A DNA stretch of 64,000 nucleotides, taken from Leuctra nigra (taxonomy: Eukaryota; Arthropoda; Insecta; Plecoptera; Leuctridae). Position numbers and translations under genes: made by a program. This document shows positions 35,201 to 42,609 of this stretch, piece by piece (positions within the stretch are counted from its first letter, which is position 1; each line of letters opens with the position of its first letter). Below the pieces are notes generated by a model. It was given only the letters and a program-made list of their open reading frames with translations, had not been told where the DNA came from and did no database searches. The DNA is taken from contig OW203773.1 in the NCBI GenBank assembly GCA_934045905.1, positions 13,751,246 to 13,815,245 of the forward strand, read 5' to 3'.

Positions 35201-38200
35201 AACTCAAGAAGTTGCTCGGTAAGCTTAACATAACCTCAATATATAGGCATCCTGCATCAACTCGCATCAACTCGCATCAACTCACATCAACTCGCATCAA
35301 CTCACATCAACTCGCATCAACTCGCATCAACTCGCATCAACTCGCATCAACTCGCATCAACTCGCATCAACTCGCATCAACTCGCATCAACTGGCATCAA
35401 CTCGCATCAACTCGCATCAACTCAAATCAACTCGCATCAACTCGCATCAACTCGCATCAACTCGCATCAACTCGCATCAACTCACATCAACTCGCATCAA
35501 CTCGCATCAACTCGCATCAACTCGCATCAACTCGCATCAACTCGCATCAACTGGCATCAACTCGCATCAACTCGCATCAACTCGCATCAACTCGCATCAA
35601 CTCGCATCAACTCGCATCAACTCGCATCAACTCGCATCAACTCGCATCAACTCACATCAACTCGCATCAACTCGCATCAACTCGCATCAACTCGCATCAA
35701 CTCACATCAACTCGCATCAACTCGCATCAACTCGCATCAACTGGCATCAACTCGCATCAACTCGCATCAACTCACATCAACTCGCATCAACTCGCATCAA
35801 CTCGCATCAACTCGCATCAACTCGCATCAACTCACATCAACTCGCATCAACTCGCATCAACTCGCATCAACTCGCATCAACTCGCATCAACTCGCATCAA
35901 CTCGCATCAACTCGCATCAACTCGCATCAACTCACATCAACTCGCATCAACTCGCATCAACTCGCATCAACTCGCATCAACTCGCATCAACTCGCATCAA
36001 CTCGCATCAACTGGCATCAACTCGCATCAACTCGCATCAACTCACATCAACTCGCATCAACTCGCATCAACTCGCATCAACTCGCATCAACTCACATCAA
36101 CTCGCATCAACTCGCATCAACTCGCATCAACTCGCATCAACTCGCATCAACTCGCATCAACTCGCATCAACTCACATCAACTCGCATCAACTCGCATCAA
36201 CTCGCATCAACTCGCATCAACTCGCATCAACTCACATCAACTCGCATCAACTCGCATCAACTCGCATCAACTCGCATCAACTCGCATCAACTCGCATCAA
36301 CTCGCATCAACTGGCATCAACTCGCATCAACTCGCATCAACTCACATCAACTCGCATCAACTCGCATCAACTCGCATCAACTCGCATCAACTCGCATCAA
36401 CTCACATCAACTCGCATCAACTCGCATCAACTCGCATCAACTCGCATCAACTCACATCAACTCGCATCAACTCGCATCAACTCGCATCAACTGGCATCAA
36501 CTCGCATCAACTCGCATCAACTCACATCAACTCGCATCAACTCGCATCAACTCGCATCAACTCGCATCAACTCGCATCAACTCACATCAACTCGCATCAA
36601 CTCGCATCAACTCGCATCAACTCGCATCAACTCGCATCAACTCGCATCAACTGGCATCAACTCGCATCAACTCACATCAACTCGCATCAACTCGCATCAA
36701 CTCGCATCAACTCGCATCAACTCGCATCAACTCACATCAACTCGCATCAACTCGCATCAACTCGCATCAACTCGCATCAACTCGCATCAACTCGCATCAA
36801 CTGGCATCAACTCGCATCAACTCGCATCAACTCACATCAACTCGCATCAACTCGCATCAACTCGCATCAACTCGCATCAACTGGCATCAACTCGCATCAA
36901 CTCGCATCAACTCACATCAACTCGCATCAACTCGCATCAACTCACATCAACTCGCATCAACTCGCATCAACTCGCATCAACTCGCATCAACTCGCATCAA
37001 CTCGCATCAACTCGCATCAACTCGCATCAACTGGCATCAACTCGCATCAACTCGCATCAACTCACATCAACTCGCATCAACTCGCATCAACTCGCATCAA
37101 CTCGCATCAACTCGCATCAACTCACATCAACTCGCATCAACTCGCATCAACTCGCATCAACTCGCATCAACTCACATCAACTCGCATCAACTCGCATCAA
37201 CTCGCATCAACTGGCATCAACTCGCATCAACTCGCATCAACTCACATCAACTCGCATCAACTCGCATCAACTCGCATCAACTCGCATCAACTCGCATCAA
37301 CTCACATCAACTCGCATCAACTCGCATCAACTCGCATCAACTCGCATCAACTCGCATCAACTCGCATCAACTGGCATCAACTCGCATCAACTCGCATCAA
37401 CTCACATCAACTCGCATCAACTCGCATCAACTCGCATCAACTCGCATCAACTGGCATCAACTCGCATCAACTCGCATCAACTCACATCAACTCGCATCAA
37501 CTCGCATCAACTCACATCAACTCGCATCAACTCGCATCAACTCGCATCAACTCGCATCAACTCGCATCAACTCGCATCAACTCGCATCAACTCGCATCAA
37601 CTGGCATCAACTCGCATCAACTCGCATCAACTCGCATCAACTCGCATCAACTCGCATCAACTCGCATCAACTGTTACATTGAAATTACACGTTCAAAATA
37701 CGTTTTCATACATTTCAACTATATTTAAGTATAACAGACTCATTTAAAGTCCTGTAGTTTGCAACTCCAGTCCAACAATGAGTTTTCAATTTTAGGTCAT
37801 CAGAGGATGAACAAAACTTTAACATTGGAGGTATAGGAAAATAAGCTAGAATTTGGATTATAACTTAAAAAAGCTCACGTTGGTATTGTTTTCAATTTTT
37901 TTTCTGATAGTATGTCCATATGTCTACCATTATAAAAAAAAATCGTTCAAATCTGTCGACTTAAAGCCTAAAAATGACACGATTCTCTTTTTCCGCCATA
38001 AGATAACATGGGGGAAACAAATCAATTTATCTCAGAAACTGGACACGCGAATTGTTTAATTTTTTCAGGGATTGAGTTTTGCATGATTATCAGTAAGTCA
38101 CCAAAATTTCAAGTAAATCGGAAAAATTGAGGTTATGATCGTTCTACCTTAAGTTAACAAGTTACCCAGCAAACACAGAGTGTCAGATTTGTGCCGGGCC

Positions 38201-40978
38201 GATGCCTACCAACGGCGCCGGTCCGGTGTCGCACGTTGACACTGGCCCGGCAAAATTGTGTCCGCCGGGCCGCCTCCTATTTGTTATCGGACAGCGGACA
38301 CCAAGCAGTCACATATCCGCGTCTATTCCGTCACGAATATGACACTCACTAAAAGACTAGATGAGCGTACTACACTGGCCCGGCATCAAAACGATACGTT
38401 TCGAACACTATTCTGACACATTGCGGACAGAATTCTGATATCTTTCGGACGCCATTCTGATACATATCGGACGCCATTCTGTTACATTTTGGACACCATT
38501 CCGTTACATATCGGATACAATGCGGATACCATTCCTGCATTGAATCCCGCCCCCTTCCCCCACCCCCTTCCTGCTAAATATTCATAATTTGATTATTTAT
38601 TGGTAATTAATTAATTGATTAATTTTTTAAATTATTATTTCAGGGAAACGAAGGGAGGAAATAATTAATTTTGATTTAAACGAATAATTTATTTATTGGT
38701 TTTAGAATTGACACAAATATACAAAAATTACGAACGTAAATTCAAGTCTGATGCGTTTCGCAGCCAAGGCACCAGCCGCAGACATCATCTTTCTTCATAC
38801 AGCTGTGTAGGATCTTATTTCGCAGAGCAGCAACTAAAACACAAACAATTTTCATACAATAAATAAAAATTGAAAACTTGTCTTGATGATGAACGAACAC
38901 TTTAACTACCAACGATCAAGATAATCACAACTTAAAATACTTTCTTTCCCCCAATGCCCCCCGTGTTGATAGTTTTTAAATTAATCATCGTACATAAAAC
39001 ATTCATTCATTGTTCATAAAAATAAGTGAACGTAAGTGTGACATTTTACTTCTAATTTAACTAGGTAATAGTTGATCTATTTTCAAAAATAAAAAACGAA
39101 TACATTAATTGTGCTTAAAAGTTAAATCTAGGTGATCGTGCACTGCACATCAATTTCTCAATTATTGATAATTTTGATATATCGATTTTTAAGCGCAGGT
39201 TCTCTATCCCTTTCTATTGTCAGTGGTCAAGGCAACCTTGAAGGGAAGCAAAGAACTCCCCCTACCCGTCCCCCGCTCCGGGGGGGGGGGGGGGTTGAAA
39301 TATGCTTGAAATATATGTTGAAATATGTTAATATGCTTACTAATACTTTATTTTTAAGAGACGTAGAATTATTGTCCGGTTTTTAATTTCTAAGATGTTA
39401 CATAATTTGAATGGCATTAAATTAAAATGTTATTAAAATTGGGTAGAACAAAATTGAATTAACATATTAATACCTTTAAATATGGAGATCTGTACAACTA
39501 AAATTATTTTTATGTTTCCGTAATGTAATTATACTACCCTCTTGTACAGAATCTGCTGCAAACAACTTAAATTATTTGGAAAGAGAGAGAACTGTGAGTG
39601 GAGGGACGCGTAATGCGGGACGTTTTTACATGCTGTTAGTTCATTTAGAGACACAGTTACATTATTGCATTACGTGTTAAGAAATTGGTACTTACCCTGC
39701 AATTAACAATTGTCTTCTGGTGGGTAGCAGTTGATTAGCAGTTGTATCTTTGCTTCTTGTAGTGTAGCGTCAAAAATCAAACTTGTAGTCAAGATAAAAA
39801 CCGTTGGACTGCTTGAATGACCTCCCTCCCTCACCCTCACGAAACCGAGCTCCCGAAGGCCGAACCGAAAAGACACGAACGATTCGTTTTATTTTGAAAT
39901 AACTAACACAAAACAATTAATTTAAATTTCATTGTGCGATTTTCTAAAATAACTGTTGATGTTTAATAAACTATATGAAATAATCTTTATATTTATATAG
40001 CTTCACCTTGATAATTGATGTGCTGAATAGTGCAATTTAAAGATAATTGATTCTTGATGTCCTTTTTGTGTCGGTTTTGCACTGGGCCAGCATCGTGCGG
40101 ATACAACAAATTTTAAACTGATTTAAAACAAATATGAATGGATAAAACTTCAATCAAAAGCTATAAAATGTATTAGAAATACAAAATCTACTCTATTTTG
40201 CAAAATCAGACTGTTTCGTTGCAATATGAGGCATATGTCTTGATTTTTGTTTCACTATTAAATTCTTCTAAATGATGCATGAAAATGCTATAGGCCGCCA
40301 TAGTTTGTTTTGGGAAATTAAGAGTGTCATATTTGTGTCCAACGAGTGTCGGGCCGGTATCAGTCTGACGGCGATGCGACGGTACGTGAAAAACATGTTC
40401 GAAACGCGCGCGCTCCCGGCGACATCAGCCCGGCACAATGTGGACACCGTGCCGACATATCCGCAGAGTGTCCGCCAGTAGACATCGGCCCGACACCGAC
40501 ATGGTGACACCGCGCGGACATATCTGAATAGTGTCTGGCAAAAGACAACGGCCCGACACCGGCATTGTGACACACGCGGATATATCTGAATAGTGTCAGG
40601 CAGTGCGGCACTGGCCCGATAGCAGAACACTGTCCGAGTGCTGATATATCCGCTTGTCAGTAGTGGGCCGGCATCAAATCGGTATCTACATGCGACGCAC
40701 CATCGCCGTTGCCGACACTCCGTCATCGTTATGATACAGGTCCAGCATAGAACTGACAGTCGTGTGTTTGCTGGGTAAAGTTATTATTTGTTAGAAATCA
40801 TCGAAGTTATTATAGCAGCGGAGATTTCGAAATGTTAACTTCCTTGTGTGTTAAACTATAACCTTGGCAATGATGAGTGATGACGTATTATTGTTTGATT
40901 GCAGCGGCGAACCGGAATGTGCCGAACCGACAAAACATCAGGATTCTTGAGAGTTTCCCAGACAGTGACGAGGAATAA
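20185..40978 (+). CDS. Gene B: 12-exon microexon gene, paralogue of gene A
   Basis: Exons: 20185-20261, 21294-21325, 22460-23191, 24501-24545, 25125-25262, 26863-26895, 29210-29296, 30139-30417, 31257-31289, 33293-33373, 35072-35218, 40905-40978. The sum is 1758 nt, exactly 585 codons plus stop. All introns are GT-AG, the first phase 2 and the rest phase 1, matching gene A exon for exon. The protein starts at the conserved block (no N-terminal extension), has a Pro/Gln-rich repeat region in exon 3, and ends PDSDEE. It has no visible signal peptide or known domain. Its introns are longer than in A, holding a (TTC)90 tract, a 2.4-kb 10-bp minisatellite and many MITEs. The end of the terminal exon is amplified into an 18-unit array. 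Intact reading frame and splice sites argue that both copies are or recently were functional. Confidence 0.84.
20481..20750 (+). repeat. (TTC)90 microsatellite in intron 1 of gene B
   Basis: 270 bp of uninterrupted TTC, followed by a C/T-rich tail to about 20950. It yields long poly-Leu, poly-Glu and poly-Lys open frames that are artefacts. Confidence 0.97.
20950..21065. repeat. AT-rich AAATTTAA repeats
   Basis: Repeated TTTAAATTTAATTTAAAT in both orientations in intron 1 of gene B. Confidence 0.7.
21294..21325 (+). CDS. Gene B exon 2 (32-nt microexon)
   Basis: Acceptor TATGTTCCAG, donor GTAAAC. Phase 2 in, phase 1 out, identical in length and phase to gene A exon 2. Encodes LSRTQVNLQE. The first eight nucleotides (GCTAAGTM) are the same as in A. 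Confidence 0.82.
21404..21780. mobile_element. TTAA MITE family 1, intron 2 of gene B
   Basis: GACGGCTGGGTTGTGAG ... CTCACTACTCAGCCCTC, 377 bp, TTAA at both ends (21400-21403, 21781-21784). Confidence 0.88.
21830..22200. mobile_element. hAT-like fragment with GGGCTATGCGCCCCGGACCC
   Basis: The block at 21900-21990 matches those at 9960 and 43350 (GGGCT.TGCGCCCCGGACC followed by a C-rich inverted piece). The ends are not defined. Confidence 0.45.
22460..23191 (+). CDS. Gene B exon 3 (732 nt, Pro/Gln-rich repeats)
   Basis: Acceptor TTTCCTTCTCAAG, donor GTAAGT, phase 1-1, open throughout. Begins DIELQELAIA then a run of about 11 prolines. Next come about five copies of a ~28-residue repeat containing QQPVAQPARQNAMRRPQPQ (22510-22990), in a higher-order period of 168 bp. 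An Arg/Pro/Ser-rich tail follows, with RRRQGPRTPPSSPRHFSPER. The alternative donor GTGAGG at 23152 is also in phase 1. The repeats have no sequence relation to those of gene A exon 3. Confidence 0.78.
23192..24500. other. Intron 3 of gene B; no feature identified
   Basis: AT-rich, without clear repeats. A frame continuing exon 3 stays open to 23313 past the donor. Confidence 0.35.
24501..24545 (+). CDS. Gene B exon 4 (45-nt microexon)
   Basis: Acceptor CTCTTCCTTCTAG, donor GTCAGT, phase 1-1. Encodes C-YEGEEGEHTEEQDP, the Cys split by the intron. It shares the ending QDP and the split Cys with gene A exon 4. Confidence 0.8.
24610..24965 (+). mobile_element. 5S rRNA-derived SINE, copy in intron 4 of gene B
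   Basis: CAGATCACCGAAGTAACATT and GCGGTTGGATGGGTGACC correspond to 5S promoter sequence. The body matches the gene A copy (CAGTCTCTCGACGGCGCGGG). A palindromic element is inserted near its 3' part. Confidence 0.72.
24846..24940. mobile_element. ~95-bp palindromic TA-flanked MITE
   Basis: TGGTCGGTGACAGGCAAA ... TTTGCCTGTCACCGACC, flanked by TA. A related copy at 25787-25883 lies inside another MITE. The element sits in the 5S-SINE where the gene A copy reads CTCACTTGTGGAGCC. Confidence 0.7.
25125..25262 (+). CDS. Gene B exon 5 (conserved YLPLREEV segment)
   Basis: Acceptor GTGTGTTCAG, donor GTAATGTG, phase 1-1, 138 nt. Encodes DYLPLREEVYVLLEDMDPND and a Tyr-rich stretch ending IPSYDDL. About half the residues match gene A exon 5, and the donor context GTAATGTG is the same. 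Confidence 0.86.
25384..25540. mobile_element. 157-bp MITE, TIR AGCCTCATGCTCAAAAGAA (copy in gene B)
   Basis: Same length and about 90% the same bases by eye as 16594-16750. It lies in intron 5 of gene B, whereas the A copy is in intron 10, so the two are independent insertions. Confidence 0.75.
25605..26084. mobile_element. TTAA MITE family 1 with a nested palindromic MITE
   Basis: Left TTAA at 25601-25604; right end GCCGTC followed by TTTA (target site mutated). Enlarged to 480 bp by a TA-flanked palindromic element at about 25787-25883. Confidence 0.8.
26334..26715. mobile_element. TTAA MITE family 1, intron 5 of gene B
   Basis: GAGGGCTGAGTAGTGAGCG ... CTCACTACCCAGCCGTC, 382 bp, TTAA at 26330-26333 and 26716-26719. 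The centre has inverted GGCACTAAACGTCTGTAGGAC pieces. Confidence 0.9.
26863..26895 (+). CDS. Gene B exon 6 (33-nt microexon)
   Basis: Acceptor TCATTGTTTCAG, donor GTAAGT, phase 1-1. Encodes EQVMRSQNNP after a split Arg codon. Both splice sites are strong. The A counterpart is proposed at 11355-11387 with equal length. Skipping it would not disturb the frame, so it could be an alternative exon. Confidence 0.68.
27120..27215. repeat. AAAACATTCTTAAAACATTC short tandem repeat
   Basis: About 95 bp of irregular 10-14 bp repeats in intron 6 of gene B. Confidence 0.6.
27409..28245. mobile_element. hAT-like element containing a TTAA MITE
   Basis: Ends CAGGGACGGCGCCAGG and CCTGGCGCCTCCCTG. The flanking 8-mers do not match well. 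The TTAA MITE at 27491-27872 is nested inside. GGTGGGC pieces near both ends are inverted. Confidence 0.6.
27491..27872. mobile_element. TTAA MITE family 1, nested
   Basis: GACGGCTGGGTAGTGAG ... CTCACTATTCAGACCTC, 382 bp, TTAA at 27487-27490 and 27873-27876. Confidence 0.88.
28483..29152. mobile_element. Long-TIR foldback element, intron 6 of gene B
   Basis: Arms of about 170-200 bp: TTCCGCTCGATTGGAGTGCC onward and its inverse ending GGCACTCCAATCGAGCGGAA. A poly(G) run (28352-28373) lies just outside. The arms reach within 60 bp of the exon 7 acceptor. Confidence 0.7.
29210..29296 (+). CDS. Gene B exon 7
   Basis: Acceptor CATTCTTTTTCAG, donor GTACGTGG, phase 1-1, 87 nt. Encodes RLAVDLLKKFYKMGYARNDH then YSNKVELS. 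The same position, phase and donor context as gene A exon 7. Confidence 0.8.
29690..30115. repeat. GGAACTTT/AAAGTTCC repeats in intron 7 of gene B
   Basis: Many inverted and direct copies of GTTCCTTTTTAGGAACTTT-like words, ending about 25 bp before exon 8. Confidence 0.55.
30139..30417 (+). CDS. Gene B exon 8 (core GTYVDLR...ELEWMDPRKRR exon)
   Basis: Acceptor TACTTCGTGCAG, donor GTAAGT, 279 nt, exactly the length of gene A exon 8. The second half has GTYVDLRFGFERLMQAYRSR then ELEWMDPRKRRQQLD. The first half (CKLQIMEEMAAKLFITF and on) is largely different from A. This split between frozen and fast-changing halves is a hallmark of the pair. Confidence 0.88.
30418..31256. other. Intron 8 of gene B; no feature identified
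   Basis: AT-rich without a supported gene. A short TAATGTAATG repeat occurs near 31200-31225. Confidence 0.3.
31257..31289 (+). CDS. Gene B exon 9 (33-nt microexon)
   Basis: Acceptor ATGATGTTGCAG, donor GTAAAC, phase 1-1. Encodes DRQAEVPSADE. The A counterpart is 21 nt with the same donor; both end in Glu plus a G. Confidence 0.65.
31290..32640. other. Intron 9 of gene B, first part; no gene
   Basis: A phrase of the dispersed repeat (ATCTGAAATTTTGCACAC) occurs near 31645. Otherwise featureless AT-rich DNA. Confidence 0.3.
32658..32927 (+). mobile_element. tRNA-derived SINE, copy 2
   Basis: B box GGTTCGATTCCC, body and tail GTTAAGCCCCAGAC followed by A7 in the + orientation. The A box region is degraded (CAGGTTGGGTATTCAAC). 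Confidence 0.8.
33024..33179. mobile_element. Harbinger-like MITE with TTA duplication
   Basis: GGCCCGGTTGCACCATGTCC ... GGACACGGTGCAACCGGGCC, 156 bp, flanked by TTA on both sides. Confidence 0.82.
33293..33373 (+). CDS. Gene B exon 10
   Basis: Acceptor TATTCTCCTATAG, donor GTGAGT, phase 1-1, 81 nt. Encodes AMVAMTADADRFMETAYEQE then DLMVPEL. Its C-terminal half matches gene A exon 10 (ME.AY..EDLM.PE). Confidence 0.84.
33374..33560. repeat. GTTACAGTTAC repeats
   Basis: Degenerate CAGTGTTACAGTTACAG words, continued after the inserted MITEs at 34435-34600; probably one older element split by insertions. Confidence 0.5.
33783..33909. mobile_element. Palindromic MITE, GGGGGTTATTCTAAAAC ends
   Basis: GGGGGTTATTCTAAAACATA and its inverse ending TTATAATAACCCCC, about 125 bp, with inner inverted GAATCGTATTCGGGCC / GGCCCGTATACGATTC. 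Confidence 0.7.
34270..34425. mobile_element. Harbinger-like MITE with TAA duplication
   Basis: GGCCGGGTAGGACCAA ... TTGGTCCTACCCGGCC, 156 bp, TAA on both sides (34267-34269, 34426-34428). Confidence 0.82.
35072..35218 (+). CDS. Gene B exon 11 (basic helical segment)
   Basis: Acceptor GGTTTGTGACAG, donor GTAAGC, phase 1-1, 147 nt as in A. Contains RLREFRRAERNRPADDSLPY then DYEKLVRAMKRKICQLKKLL. The reading frame runs on through the following intron for about 840 codons because the 10-bp repeat there has no stop; this is discussed as a finding. Confidence 0.86.
35249..37672 (+). repeat. 2.4-kb minisatellite of CATCAACTCG in intron 11 of gene B
   Basis: About 242 copies of a 10-bp unit with variants CATCAACTCA and CATCAACTGG. 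The CTGG variant lies at irregular steps (80-300 bp). The step series 180-160-(150)-80-150 occurs twice between 36311 and 37601, pointing to duplication of blocks of several hundred bp. No frame has a stop codon. Confidence 0.96.
37673..38163. other. Intron 11 of gene B between minisatellite and TIR element
   Basis: No feature identified. Confidence 0.3.
38164..40776. mobile_element. 2.6-kb TIR element, ACCCAGCAAACAC ends
   Basis: ACCCAGCAAACACAGAGTGT at the left and its degenerate inverse ACAGTCGTGTGTTTGCTGGGT at the right. Near each end are GC-rich degenerate repeats of CGGACACC / CATTCTGATACATATCGGA type (38200-38530 and 40330-40720). A C-run and G-run lie at 38560 and 39281. No transposase ORF; target duplication unclear. 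Confidence 0.6.
40905..40978 (+). CDS. Gene B exon 12 (terminal exon)
   Basis: Acceptor TTGTTTGATTGCAG, 74 nt to TAA as in A. Encodes ANRNVPNRQNIRILESFPDS then DEE and stop. The intron end is conserved with A (GATGACGTATTATTGTTTGATT before the acceptor). From 40942 on, the exon is the first unit of the 18-fold array. Confidence 0.86.
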
Positions 40979-42334
40979 ACACACAGAATTGTCACATCTA
41001 ACAGGCGTTGTGTTTCATTTGATTCTTGAGAGATTCCCAGACAGTAATGAGGAATAAACACACAGAATTGTCACATCTAACAGGCGTTGTGTTTCATTTG
41101 ATTCTTGAGAGATTCCCAGACAGTAATGAGGAATAAACACACAGTTGAAACATCTAACAGGCGTTGTGTTTCATTTGATTCTTGAGAGATTCCCAGACAG
41201 TGATGAGGAATAAACACACAGTTGTCACATCTAACAGGCGTTGTGTTTCATTTGATTCTTGAGAGATTCCCAGACAGTGATGAGGAATAAACACACAGTT
41301 GTCACATCTAACAGGCGTTGTGTTTCATTTGATTCTTGAGAGATTCCCAGACAGTGATGAGGAATAAACACACAGTTGTCACATCTAACAGGCGTTGTGT
41401 TTCATTTGATTCTTGAGAGATTCCCAGACAGTGATGAGGAAAAAACACACAGTTGCCACATCTAACAGGCGTTGTGTTTCATTTGATTCTTGAGAGATTC
41501 CCAGACAGTGATGAGGAATAAACACACAGTTGTCACATCTAACAGGCGTTGTGTTTCATTTGATTCTTGAGAGATTCCCAGACAGTGATGAGGAATAAAC
41601 ACACAGTTGTCACATCTAACAGGCGTTGTGTTTCATTTGATTCTTGAGAGATTCCCAGACAGTGATGAGGAATAAACCCACAGTTGTCACATCTAACAGG
41701 CGTTGTGTTTCATTTGATTCTTGAGAGATTCCCAGACAGTGATGAGGAATAAACACACAGTTGTCACATCTAACAGGCGTTGTGTTTCATTTGATTCTTG
41801 AGAGATTCCCAGACAGTGATGAGGAATAAACACACAGTTGTCACATCTAACAGGCGTTGTGTTTCATTTGATTCTTGAGAGATTCCCAGACAGTGATGAG
41901 GAATAAACACACAGTTGCCACATCTAACAGGCGTTGTGTTTCATTTGATTCTTGAGAGATTCCCAGACAGTGATGAGGAATAAACACACAGTTGCCACAT
42001 CTAACAGGCGTTGTGTTTCATTTGATTCTTGAGAGATTCCCAGACAGTGATGAGGAATAAACACACAGTTGTCACATCTAACAGGCGTTGTGTTTCATTT
42101 GATTCTTGAGAGATTCCCAGACAGTGATGAGGAATAAACACACAGTTGTCACATCTAACAGGCGTTGTGTTTCATTTGATTCTTGAGAGATTCCCAGACA
42201 GTGATGAGGAATAAACACACAGTTGTCACATCTAACAGGCGTTGTGTTTCATTTGATTCTTGAGAGATTCCCAGACAGTGATGAGGAATAACACACAGTT
42301 GTCACATCTAACAGGCGTTGTGTTTCATTTGATT
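40942..42334 (+). repeat. 18-unit tandem array of gene B's stop codon / poly(A) cassette
   Basis: Eighteen head-to-tail units: two of 79 bp, fifteen of 77 bp and a last of 76 bp, which adds up exactly to the span. Each unit holds the last 37 nt of coding sequence including the stop (ILERFPDSDEE), TAA within AATAAA, about 25 nt of 3' UTR and the GT-rich downstream element. Unit 7 (near 41438) has lost both stop and signal by T to A; unit 18 has lost one A (AATAAC); unit 10 has a third change just after the signal. The junction is GATT, present both in the exon (AGGATTCTTG) and in the flank (TTTGATTGTT), suggesting a microhomology-seeded duplication. Gene A carries a single unit. Confidence 0.92.
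40974..42290 (+). terminator. Serial poly(A) signals of gene B
   Basis: AATAAA occurs at 40974-40979 (overlapping the stop) and again in 15 of the 17 later array units, each followed by a GTTGTGTTTCATTTGATT-like GT-rich tract. Cleavage after any unit would leave the encoded protein unchanged but alter 3' UTR length in 77-nt steps. Confidence 0.65.
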
Positions 42335-42609
42335 GTTAAGAAAATAGGCTGTGGAAATGCGCGGACAGATGCGTTGAATAAGAGACATCAGACGTACCAT
42401 GAATTTGGTAATTTCCTATCAAACTGTTTTGAGAGCCTAATTACTTGACTGGTTGGGCCTAAAATGTGTAAATAATTAGATACTGTTGGTCTTGATTACC
42501 ATGCAAAATGTGTACTCAATCGGAAACTTTTGATAATTTTAGACATGACGGCAATGTAACGCCGTCCATTTAACATAAATTGAGCGTGTGCAACCGACGG
42601 CGTTCCTGA

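Noticed and set aside
35249..37672. CRISPR-like array
   Set aside because: Units are contiguous 10-bp repeats without spacers.
2458..40978. Assignment of genes A and B to the bicycle effector family
   Set aside because: Only the exon architecture is similar. There is no visible signal peptide and no paired Cys-Tyr-Cys motif, so the family name is not used.
41000..42334. CRISPR-like or satellite array unrelated to a gene
   Set aside because: The 77-bp units are clearly copies of gene B's last codons, stop and poly(A) region, with no spacers.
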